This document shows, in pieces, positions 34,471-44,310 of a stretch of DNA of 64,000 bases. Source of the DNA: Heterocephalus glaber (Eukaryota; Chordata; Mammalia; Rodentia; Bathyergidae); the NCBI RefSeq assembly GCF_000247695.1, contig NW_004624795.1, forward strand, positions 12,552,870-12,616,869, written 5' to 3'. The position numbers and the translations under genes are program-made. The first letter of the stretch is position 1. The number at the start of each line of letters is the position of its first letter. The notes beneath the pieces were generated by a model. It ran no database searches and was not told the DNA's origin. It worked only from the letters and a program-made list of their open reading frames with translations.

Positions 34471-37329
34471 GCCATCTTCCTTCTGACCTAAATCCTGGTT
34501 TGGGCCGCCTGCTGACATCATGTGATCAGTGACACTGTCACGGCCTAGCAGACAGTTCACACAGGAGGACAAGCGCCTGCACTGATGCCTCCCATGAGGT
34601 CCCATGATGCCCAGTCACTGGCAGGGCCCCAGTGACTAGAGTCATGGCCTCTCCTTTCCCAGGGCCCCTGTCCCTTTCCCCTAGAAACTTACAAATAAAC
34701 TTGGTCCCTGACCCCTGAGGGAACCTGACCTCAGAGCCAGGAATTTCCTTCTTTGTCCTCATGACAAAAACTTGTTTGGCCACCAGGCCCACTCACAGCT
34801 GCTGCGTCCCCAGGTTTACACCATGAGCAGATGGTCATCAGCCCCTCACTTCCACTTCCCCCCACTCACCTCCCCACCCAAAGCCCATTCAGCCTGGCCC
34901 TGTGTGAGCTCGAGGTGCGTTCAGACCCTAATCAGGACTGATTACAAAAGCACCGAGCTGAAAGAAGATTGTATCTCAACATGAAGTGCATTGTCTGGGC
35001 CACAAAGCCATCCTCAGATGGGTCTATTATAGACAGTTCTTCCACTGGTCTCCATGGTACTGAGAATTCCCAGTTACCACTAACATGATTTTTGGAGCGT
35101 GCAAGAGAAGTGGATATAACTGGCCAACAGTGATGTTATCTTGAAGGTTTAGGCAGGTCTGAAATGAAGACCTTCATACAGAACCGTTAGTCATAAACCT
35201 TAGGTTCTCAAGCTTACCTACTCCCTACCTGAGACACATCAGCATTCATCAGCGGGCATCAGCACCAACCACGGGAGCCTGGGCCAGGTTCAAGTTTGAG
35301 AGAACAAACAGGAACTGCAGTCTTGTAAGACTGGTACCATGGAATCTATGCTTGGAACGTCCTGTGACTCTGTCCTGTCAGCCAGTGAGTGAGTGAATGC
35401 TGGTCACATGTCCCACGCAGTATTGAAGATGAGCTGGGAATCTCTGGTACGTTGAAACTGGCATGATGTTGTCGCCGAGCCAAGCTTGTTCTCTATCACA
35501 TACCTGAGTCAGTGAAAAGAAACAGCATCTTGTACTCTTAATCCTCCCTCCATTTGAAAGTGTTCTTCCCTTCTCTTCTGAAATTGCCTGGATTTCAGCA
35601 GAGCTTTAATAAATATGTATTGTGCATAAGATTAATTGTCTCTGCATCTAGGTCCCCAAACTGATGTGATTTTAATTTAGCATGTCATACCATTTCCCAG
35701 GGTTGGACAGATTGCTGGCCTTGTCTGTCTGTCCTTGTTTCTACAAAGCTAAGCTCTAGAAGAAAGTGTAAGCCAGAGATCCCTGAGACCTACTACCCAG
35801 GCAGATTCTACCGTGTTCTGCTCAAGACACACCCTGGTAATTCACAACTGAGTGTCCTTCTGGAATCAGAAGCAGGTTTGTCTGTCCTCACTGACCTTTC
35901 CCATTTGCCCATCGACCTTTACCAGACACAGTAAGAAGAATGCAGAGTGAGGTCCCCAACTGTTCCCTAAGAAAGCCCTTGGCTGCCCAGGGGCCATTCT
36001 TCAGAGCCCTCTGCAAGGAGTGGCTGGCTGTTTGAGAGGCACGCACGCAGGTCTCTGTGCACCGCCAGTTGGCACTGTGGACTCTGCAGCATCCACTGAG
36101 TCCCTGGGGCTGTAGGGAAAGAGAGAAAGGTCATTCTTGCCATAGAGAACATTCCATCTGATGGGGAACAAAAGGCCCCGAGAGAACCCTGATGACTCCC
36201 TAGAGCCCACCTTGAGGAGCTCCTTGGTAATAGCGAGTCAGGCCTGTCCCTGTGGAATTCTGGCCAAGGCCAACACAGAAGCATGAATCAGACAAGATGA
36301 GAGTAGAGGTGAATGTTGGAGAAGGCAATAACCTTAATTAGTTTCTTTAATTTCTCTCAAACAAAGCCCCCTAAAATCCAGCATGATGGATTCACGAGGC
36401 CACTGCCCTCAAAGACTGTGACATAGGCATGTGACCTCACCTGCACTCAGTCCTCCACTCTGTTGGGAGCTGAGGGCTGGGAACAAGGCTGGGACCCCAG
36501 TCATCCAAGACTCCCTTCTACTTGGCACAGAAGTGCGCAGTCTCATTGCTTTTGTTTTAGCAGCCCTTTATCTTCGGAATGGGAGCAGGGGGTGCGGGTG
36601 GGCTTGCTCTGGGGTTTGCCTTGCCCTGAGCAGCACAGGCTGACTGAGCAGGGAAGAGGTTTTGTTCCAGAAAAATGCCCACAGCAACCAGGCTCTCCTG
36701 CCTGCAAAGAAACCTGATGGCAACAGATGACTCACCAAGCAAATGATTGAAATTGTCCTGAGGGCTGGCCCTGCCCTCTGGGGAAATGTAAGACCCACCA
36801 AACCAGGAGTCCGGCCTAGGCTGGAACTCAGAGGACCCCTGTCTTCCCCTGTGGGCTGAGCTAGTCTGGAAGGGTTTTTTTTGTCACCATCTGCTTTCTC
36901 TAGATAAGTAATAATCTAGTTTTCAGACCTCTGATGGGTGCTGCCCTCATGCCTAGGGACACTATCGTTATGCCTAAAGTTCAGTGTTATCACTTAAGGA
37001 CAATACAGCAATAACTATACCTAACTGTACCTCTCTACTTGCCCTAGACCTCTAGTGAGGCTGTTACTACTCCCCACTTCCACAACTTCCAAGACTAATT
37101 CCGTACTCAGCCAGCACCCCATGACCACAGCTGGGCAGGCCTGCATGCACCATGTGCCAGGGGATAGCAGGCATCTCCCCTGTCTCATTTTAGAACCCTG
37201 GGGGGAAACGTCCATGAGCTTTGGTCTAACACCCACAGGTGAAGATCTAAGCCTACAGCCCTCATCTCTGGTCAGGGTCTCCAGGATAAGATTCTTGGGC
37301 TTTGCCATTTCAGCCATTCAGGTGCTTTA

Positions 37330-37620
37330 ATGGTGGTCAGGAAGTTCCTCCTTTTATTTAATGTGAAATTCCTCCACCTTTCATTCAAATGGGTTTTCTC
37401 TCGTCCTCTATGAGGTTTAATACCCTTGTTTTTCCCCTCTCCCTCCCCCGTCACAGGAGTCCTTTCTTCAGGTCCGAGATGATTAAATGCACCAAATGGA
37501 TGAATTGGATCCATTTGTAAATCACCTGATTTGTATGGCGAGTGAATTGCATTTTCCTATATTAGATTTTCCTAAATCTGCCTATGGTACCCGCCTTGTT
37601 GGGCTCTGCATACACAACGA
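37330..37620. promoter_or_regulatory. Candidate conserved non-coding element
   Basis: A repeat-free AT-rich block with words such as 'gatgattaaatgcaccaaat', 'tttgtaaatcacctgatttg' and 'gtgaattgcattttcc'. It resembles unassigned developmental non-coding elements and sits in the MSI2 intron. Inference from composition only. Confidence 0.2.
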
Positions 37621-37639
37621 TTTCAAAGATAGCTGTATT

Positions 37640-37845
37640 TGTTTTATACTTGACAAGTCGCAGAGGACTTTCTCATTTTTATTCTTGCAGCAGCCCAGAG
37701 TCAGGTGGAATAAGGGAGACATCCCTCACATGCTACAGATGAGGACATGGGCCAGAAGGCTGGAACAAAGCACAGCTCTGTGGGCCAGGATCACATGCAG
37801 GTCTCCTGACTCCAAGTCCAGTGCCCCTTTCTCTACACTATAGCG
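37640..37845 (+). repeat. MIR SINE fragment
   Basis: 'tcacatgctacagatgagga', 'gctggaacaaagcacagctc', 'gactccaagtccagtgcccc': sense MIR, diverged. Confidence 0.55.
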
Positions 37846-38159
37846 TCCTCCTGAGGGCACTGCCTGGACTGGGGAAACCCAGAGGATGCTGGGAAGTGAG
37901 GGTGTGGGGTAAAGAGGAACCTGCCCAGGATTAAGCTGATGCTATGGCCCTGCCCAGAGCTCCTGGTGGAGGAGTGAGCCTGCTCACCAGGGTGAGCCCC
38001 CAAACTTCCAGCCTGGTACAGGGCTTGTGCCAACTCACTTAACACATCTCCTGCTGCAGAAATGCCAAGCTGTTTGCAAAACATTGCCCTTTTCTGGAAA
38101 AAGCATTATAATATCCAATTTATAAAACTAGGCAATGTTGATTCCCCAGTATTTGTTCC

Positions 38160-38162
<3 letters not shown>

Positions 38163-38202
<40 letters not shown>
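38163..38202 (+). repeat. (CA)20 microsatellite
   Basis: Uninterrupted CA repeat, the longest dinucleotide CA run in the window. Confidence 0.97.
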
Positions 38203-38206
<4 letters not shown>

Positions 38207-38996
38207 GCCCCAGCAGGAGACAAGGTGCTTTTGCCCATCAAGGCCCTTGCCTATCCTCTCTTCTAACCTGATCCTAGTACATGGGATGGTTTCTGGACCC
38301 TCAAAATGAGTCTTGGGGCCTTGGGAAAGGCACATCCACTGAAGACCGATGTGTGAGAATTGAAGGGAGGTGACTGACCTCAGAGAGCACCTTCAAGGGA
38401 CTTGCCTTCGTGCCACTCTCTGTCACTCACAGCTTAGAGGAAGAGAGGTTCTTCAGATAACCCCTCTACCCCGTAGCCAGCCTGTGTTCCACATCAGGGG
38501 TTATGCTGAGTCCCCAAAAGAAGAAAATTACTTTGTCCCTGATGCCTGTCCACCATCCGATAGCAGGAACAACTACTAACAAGTGTGTGTGCCAGGTGTC
38601 TATCCCCATTCCCTTTGGAGCAGCCAGAGTCATTGCTTTTTTCTAGTCTTCCCAAAGATGCACAGATTTGCAGTTGGCTTGTTCGAGGACTTGAACATGC
38701 CCTAGAGCATGGTTCTTCTCCTACAAAGAGAGACAGAGGCGGGTGTGGCCTGTGGAGCTTGGAGGGATCTGTCTCATCACTCCTTTATGTCCTAGCACTT
38801 AAGGGCACAGGCAGGCACATTGCCCCTAGAGAAAAGGGGACCAACCCAGAAGTGGGTGCTTCCTGCCTGCCCACTGCGCCCTCTGCTGGGGACCCAGTAG
38901 CCTGGTCTTCAGCCCCTGGCTGGGCAATGTTTACAAGGTGACTGAGCTGAGACTCAGGCATTGTGATGAGCAAGTGCATAATAAAGCAGAGCCTGA

Positions 38997-39020
38997 GTTT
39001 GTTTGTTTGTTTGTTTGTTT
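38997..39020 (+). repeat. (GTTT)6 microsatellite
   Basis: Six perfect GTTT units in the MSI2 intron. Confidence 0.95.
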
Positions 39021-41265
39021 TCAGTCTTTATTCTAGTACATCCTTCTCCACAGTGATTTTAGTGTCATTTGATGGAAGATGACTGAGCTGGGTGGGAGGG
39101 GTGATATAGGCCCTAGATGAGCTGCTGATTGTGAAATTCCCTTCAAGCCAACTCTCAAGCTCCAGGCCTCTGCACACACAGGAAAGGAGAGGTTGCCAGG
39201 GGTGGGGAGAGCACAGAGTTCTCTTGCCTTCTCAAGGCTGGGGAGCTGGACATTGCTGGGCAGCATCCTTCCTGGAGTGTGCGACATTCTGTCTCCAGGC
39301 ACCTTCCTCCCTCCCACTGGGTTATTCTCTAGGGAGCTCTCCCTGCTGAAAAGAGCCGCAACCAAAAGCCACCTTCTCCTCACCCCTAGCAAGGGAGGCC
39401 TGCCCAAAGCCTCACTGGATCCGCATCCCTCCAGCGGAGAGAGAAGCTGGAAAAAAAAAAATGCTTTCTCTCTGTCTTCCACTGTGCCTCCGTCTCAACC
39501 CTAAAACAGAACAGGCTAGTTTGTTCCTTTGTAGAGGGACTGCCTGAGTCCCTCTGAGTCCACTGCCTGAGTAAACCAGGAATCCACAGTCAGCTCTTTT
39601 CATTTTCCTGAGCCCAGAAGAAAAAGGTGTGTGTTCAACCAAGATAATACCACCTTTTGAATACTTCCGCTATGGGGAGAAGGGCCAAATGTTATCTGCA
39701 AATTTAATCTTCTGTATTCAGACCTCTCCATCCCCTTTTCTGCCAGCGGATTCCCAAATAATCCATTCGCTCCCTATAAGCCTCTGTCATTTATTTTCTT
39801 TTTCTCTCTACCCTGCTCTCTCCATTGGCTGTTTAATTCATCTGGGATTCTGGCTTCAAAGGGACTCATTTTGGGGCTTCCCTGCCCCAAAAGCATCCAG
39901 AGGCAGCACTTTCTGCTTTGTCTGCTGAGTCAGGAGCCAGGCCCAGCTCAGTTTGGTCCCCTTTTGTATCTTAGGTCCCTGCTCAGTCTCCTGCCAGCCT
40001 GGCGTGGTGCATCTCAGTGTCTTTGAGCCCCTGTGACAAGTGTGTGAAAATCAGTCCACTCGTGGCTCTTCGGAGCCCCCAGAAGTGAGGGCCTCTGACC
40101 ACAGGCCTCCAGGCAAGCTTCCACTTGGGACATTCTTCCCTTCTGTCATCCTGAGGCATCGGTCACAGGGCAGAGGAGGGAGGCAGGAGGGAGCAGGGGC
40201 CTGCAAAGCGTATGATGCTTGGGCTGCCTGGCTCTTCAAGATGGGGCTAGCTGTCCCCCAAAAGTTGACCTGTGGTTTAAAAATCAAAGAGAGTTAACTT
40301 TTACAATTAAAAAACTTTTTCCACTTTGGAAAAGAAAATAAAGAAGAAACTAGTAAGGGGAAATAACAATGACACAAACCTGGTTGGTGGGCAGTGGTTC
40401 TCATTGGGAAGGGCACAGTGAGATTTAGAGGGGCCAGAGGGAGGGTCCTGAGACGGTGTCACCTCCCACCTCCCCCTACCCCAGGGCCCAATGCCACCAC
40501 TCTGGGTTCGTGGGTGTGTGGGGTTGAGTCTCCCCTTCGAGGCAGAGGTGCATTCTGAGCTTCCTTTTTAATCTGGAGTTTATATCTGAGGATAAACTAA
40601 CACAAACTGGGCATTTCTATCAGAAACGCTTTAGCTATAGATTGCTTCGGTCAGTATGCTCTGCATTCATACTTCCTTGTCTTTTTTTTTTTTTTAAACA
40701 AAAGGGAAAAAGTTTCAAATGCCCCCTTTCCTTCTACTGCAGGAGGTGAGTGTGTGGGTGTCCTGTAGGACCACTGGCTCCACCCAGCTTTGGCCCAACC
40801 TCAGGTTACCATTCCCACCCCATCCCCTCCCTCCATCCCCTGCTGTCCACCCCAGAAGGAAACCCTCCGCCGCCTTCATTACTGTTATGTTAAGATGCCC
40901 AAACTTTCCATGACATATCCCATCCTCCGCCCACTTCAGTATTGGTGACTTCCATGCAGGGACATAAACGGTGGGGTGGGAAGGGAGGGAATAGCCAGTG
41001 GGGAGGGGGAGGGGGGGGGATGCAGAATGGAGATCTTTTTTGTCTTTGAAAAAAACAAACAAATTTGTCATTTAATGGATCCAAAAACAAAAAAAGGAAA
41101 GAAAAAGAAAAAAAGTGAAACACACACACACCAAAAAAGAAAAAAAATTTTAAATCCCCTCCTCAAAGATTATTTTTTTCCTGGACACAAACCGCTTTGT
41201 TTCCTGTCACGTTTTAATATCAATATTAACACAATGTGTAGTCTAAAACTAGTTCCTTTGTAGTT

Positions 41266-41613
41266 TGCATGGGATGTGAATGCTGTCTCAACGTGCCCAA
41301 ATCTAGAAGACTGCATGAGCGTCAATTCAGATGTGAAAAAAACCTCTCTCTTTCTCTCTCTCTCCTCCATATATATTTCTATTTCTATTGTGATAATCTG
41401 GTGGGCAGTAAAGCACCTCGGGTTGGTTGCCATAGTGTGTTGAATGATTGTTTTTTTCTTCTCTCTATTTTTGGAGCTCCAAGCTTCTTAGTAGTAGCCT
41501 GGGCTGAGTATTCTTGAGTCCCTGCTGATGTTTTCGCATGGCCTTGGTTGAGTGTTAGAAGTTGGGCCTCAGCTGTTTTTCTCGAGTGTTTGGCTTGTAA
41601 TGATCGGTGCATG
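41266..41613 (+). promoter_or_regulatory. MSI2: Cluster of three TGCATG (RBFOX-type) motifs before the tandem acceptors
   Basis: TGCATG occurs at 41266-41271, 41312-41317 and 41608-41613 on the transcribed strand, the last 44 nt upstream of the first acceptor AG. A given hexamer is expected about once per 4 kb, so three in 350 nt is unusual. UGCAUG is the known RBFOX splicing-factor site, and upstream sites often repress the adjacent exon or splice site. A role in choosing between the acceptors at 41658 and 41712 is inferred. Confidence 0.45.
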
Positions 41614-41657
41614 CCTGGCTTCTGGCCTCATACCCAGCTCTATTCTCTGCACACCAG

Positions 41658-41866
41658 TCCTGAATAGCTACAGTGCTCAACCGAATTTTGGCGCGCCCGC
41701 TTCCCCGGCAGGCTCCAACCCAGCGCGGCCCGGAGGCTTCCCGGGGGCCAACAGCCCAGGACCTGTCGCTGATCTCTACGGCCCTGCCAGCCAGGACTCC
41801 GGAGTGGGGAATTACATAAGTGCGGCCAGCCCACAGCCCGGCTCCGGCTTCGGCCACGGCATAGCC
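41658..41866 (+). CDS. MSI2: MSI2 coding exon with tandem alternative acceptors
   Basis: From the upstream acceptor (AG at 41656-41657) the exon reads [18 protein letters not shown] and then [16 protein letters not shown]..., ending ...GSGFGHGIA before the donor GTAAGT (41867). A second acceptor, TTCCCCGGCAG, ends at 41711. Starting at 41712 gives the junction [13 protein letters not shown]. The two starts are 54 nt apart and in frame, so they differ by 18 residues. This fits the remembered 328-residue (short) and 346-residue (long) MSI2 forms. The segment is the disordered Gly/Pro/Ser-rich tail (about residues 264-315 of the short form) linking the RRMs to the conserved C-terminus. The exon ends in phase 0. 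Reading through the donor would add 16 residues before a stop at 41915-41917. Confidence 0.95.
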
Positions 41867-42064
41867 GTAAGTACCTGCCTCCCTGCCCTCGAGCCCCTCC
41901 TTCCTGACCGGCTCTGAAGCCCATGGGGTCGGAGGGGATCCAGTATTAGGGGCAACGGAGAGATTAAGTGGGTCCCTAAAACATCGCACCAGCTACCGAG
42001 GCTGATGCTCTTCCATCTAGACATGTTCTGAGCCCCTCCCGGGTAGCTGGTGATGGAATGCAGA

Positions 42065-42255
42065 GCTACTCAAGTTCGAGTCGCCACTCTGCCACCTTCA
42101 GCCCTGACAACCTTGAGCTACTCACACAGTCTGTCTCAACCTCAAGTCCCAAGCTGCAGAAAGAGAATAGGATGCCTTCCTCAAAACACTGGGTTAAAAT
42201 AAATAGAAATAGTGTATATCATTTGTTGTACATGGAAGGTCCTCAGTATAGATGC
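42065..42255 (-). repeat. MIR SINE fragment
   Basis: Antisense MIR: 'ccttgagctactcacacagt', 'tctcaacctcaagtcc', 'gcagaaagagaataggatgc' and 'gttaaaataaatagaaatag'. Diverged. Confidence 0.5.
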
Positions 42256-43309
42256 CATCCTCTTCACCTCAGGCTGACAACCTTAGTCTGCGTGGGTGGG
42301 TGGAGGGACCCCTTCCCAGGCAGTTTCCTTTGTTAACGTTTATTAGTTTCCAGGTTCCAAGGAAGTCCCCTTTGCGTTCTGCTGTAGCCCCCTGAAGGCC
42401 AGATGCATTTGATATTTGTAATGCTCTGTGGTTCTATAATCTGACTAATCCAGGCAATGGAAATTTGCTTAACCAATTTGCATGCTGTTTTCAGATTGTA
42501 TTGTTCTTCTCCCTCCGGGTGTGTGAGCATGAATGTGCCTGAGCCCTGTCCCTTCCATTTTGGAAACAGAAAACCAGCCAACCTCTGCCCTAGCCAACCT
42601 CAGCATTTTGGGGAGAGTTTGGTTTTGAACTGAGGTGGGAGTTGTCTGCTGTCCCAGGTCCCGGCCCTGTCAGACTCCAAATCTGGCAGAGAGCTGGAGC
42701 CTGCTCTGCCTGGGGGCTGCGCTGTGGAGAACCAAGCCTGTGTGGACAGCCTGGAGTACCAGGGTGGCCTCATCCGTGCCTCCTGGCTCTGGAAGCGCCC
42801 CCTACATACACACACACACAGGTACACACTCATGCATACACACTCAAACAGATCCATGTGCAGCTGGCAGCCCTGACCTGTGCTGCCTGGGTCTTGTTCA
42901 TTTGCACCGCCATGACGACATCTCACATCTGTAGTTTGATATACCTAATCCCCTTGGATCGACTGTAGCATAAATCCAGGACATTATTTTTCAGCTATGA
43001 CCTGCGTCAATTTGGAGGACCGTCTGTCACCACCTGAAACACAGCTCATTTATATTTCCAGTGTCCAGAAACATAGACCCTATTTGTCCTTGAAAACCTA
43101 GGTCTTTGGACCTGTGTGCTTTGATGTTTTTTCTGAAATAACCACATACCATCAAAGTTTGTTTGCACCAGGATTTCTTCTCCCCAGCTCAATCCTTTGG
43201 GACTGGGGACAGAGACCCTTATCTTTGCCCTTTGGGGTCCAGGGTAACCATGCCCATCATTCTGGGTGTGAGGCCCCCTTTTTCTCACCACCTGGGTAAG
43301 CAGACAGGC

Positions 43310-43330
43310 GGGGGGGGGGGGGGGGGGGGG
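43310..43330 (+). repeat. Homopolymer G21 run
   Basis: Twenty-one consecutive G about 180 nt upstream of the last coding exon. It can form G-quadruplex or act as G-run splicing signals; the length may also be affected by sequencing error. Confidence 0.85.
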
Positions 43331-43508
43331 CGGGAGGGATTGGCTCTAAGGAGGATGTTACCCTGGCCCGTCATGGCACAGTGTCTCAGAATTACATATT
43401 CATGCTGGCAACCACAGACTAGTCCTAGAGATAATTTCCTTTTCCAGAATATGACTATCTGTTCTCATGTATAGTGCACTGATGACCTTAACAATTGTGC
43501 AATTTTAG

Positions 43509-43550
43509 GGACCTTTGATTGCAACGGCCTTTACAAATGGATACCACTGA
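43509..43550 (+). CDS. MSI2: MSI2 last coding exon (conserved C-terminus)
   Basis: After the acceptor AATTTTAG the exon reads GPLIATAFTNGYH and stops at TGA 43548-43550. It follows in phase 0 from ...GHGIA. This terminal peptide is shared by MSI1 and MSI2 in my recollection of both families, so it is probably under functional constraint. Its presence distinguishes the long isoforms from the one ending at 3027. Only 31 nt separate the stop from the proposed UTR splice donor at 43582. Confidence 0.95.
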   Translation, partial: GPLIATAFTNGYH

Positions 43551-43581
43551 GCGGGTGCTTTCGTTGCCATCTCCCTCTGAG
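43551..43581 (+). other. MSI2: MSI2 3' UTR, first segment
   Basis: A 31-nt segment from the stop to the proposed donor CTGAG|GTATTG. If the donor is not used, the UTR would run on continuously. Confidence 0.6.
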
Positions 43582-43794
43582 GTATTGCCGTCTCTGCCCT
43601 GTGTCTCCGCCCCACCGGCGTGTCCGTTCATGTATGTGCACTGGCCATACATGTGCGCACACGCCCCTGTCTCATCACATCAACATCCCCCTCTTTCTGG
43701 ACCCCTTTTCAGTGGGGTGGGGGCAAAAAAAAATCAAGTTTTTTAATCTTCCATCCCTTTCTTCAGCTTTTAATCATGGATCCCCCCTTTTTTA

Positions 43795-43798
<4 letters not shown>

Positions 43799-43842
<44 letters not shown>
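43799..43842 (+). repeat. (CT)22 microsatellite
   Basis: Perfect CT repeat followed by TTTTGATTTTGG, inside the proposed UTR intron. Polypyrimidine repeats of this kind can bind PTB-type proteins. Confidence 0.97.
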
Positions 43843-43845
<3 letters not shown>

Positions 43846-44109
43846 GATTTTGGTTCTTTGGATTCCTTTTCTATATCTTCCCCACCTTCATCTTTCTCTG
43901 TCTTGAAATACGATCAAGAGTGTGGGAAACTGGAAGGTGATCTCGTGCTGCGTCTGTCCCACAGAATGAAGGCAGGGAAACGGTATTTCTGCCAAGCCTG
44001 GGGCAGGGGATGGGCACCAGGGTCACTCCTGGAGGTCCTACACGACGACCTTGTGGGTCACTGAGCTCCCTGGGGCTCGATAGGGCTTGGCCAATGGGGT
44101 TTGTGCAGT

Positions 44110-44310
44110 CAAACAGCCAGACTCCATCTTTTAGTGAAAAGAAAACATTTTTGCCAGTAACTACTGAGTAATTATCCAGATTACCGCACGAAAAGCAAAT
44201 TAAATTAACGACATCACCTGCGTAACATGGATTTGGATCCCTGCCAGTTTCCTAACCTTTAAAACTGAGCTCAAGTTAATTAAACATTTTTTAAATCACT
44301 TTGATGGGGA
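44110..44310. promoter_or_regulatory. Candidate conserved non-coding element in the UTR intron
   Basis: A repeat-free AT-rich block with 'ctgagtaattatccagatta', 'gcaaattaaattaacgacat' and 'caagttaattaaac': many homeodomain-type TAATTA/TTAATTA cores in 200 nt. Conservation could not be tested. Confidence 0.3.

Larger units (their letters stand above)
19722..41657 (+). other. MSI2: MSI2 intron (21.9 kb) before the tandem-acceptor exon
   Basis: The donor is GTAGGAAG at 19722 and the first acceptor AG is at 41656-41657. No coding exon was recognised inside. Contents include a U6 fragment (24266), CA repeats (25106, 38163), LTR-like material (25.4-26.8 kb and the pair at 28.9/30.4 kb), a MaLR LTR inside a MIR (29.1-29.7 kb), a MER5A remnant (31.6 kb), B1-dID and ID SINEs (33.5-33.9 kb) and CNE-like AT-rich blocks (about 32.1 and 37.4 kb). 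The last 400 nt carry three TGCATG motifs. Confidence 0.85.
41867..43508 (+). other. MSI2: MSI2 last coding-region intron
   Basis: The donor is GTAAGTACC and the acceptor AATTTTAG (AG 43507-43508). It contains an antisense MIR remnant (about 42065-42255), a short CA repeat (about 42806-42826), one TGCATG (42479) and a 21-base G run (43310-43330). No other exon was recognised. Confidence 0.85.

Noticed and set aside
41552..41917. 121-codon frame as a separate gene
   Set aside because: Its middle is the MSI2 exon 41658-41866; the ends are intron read through in the same frame.
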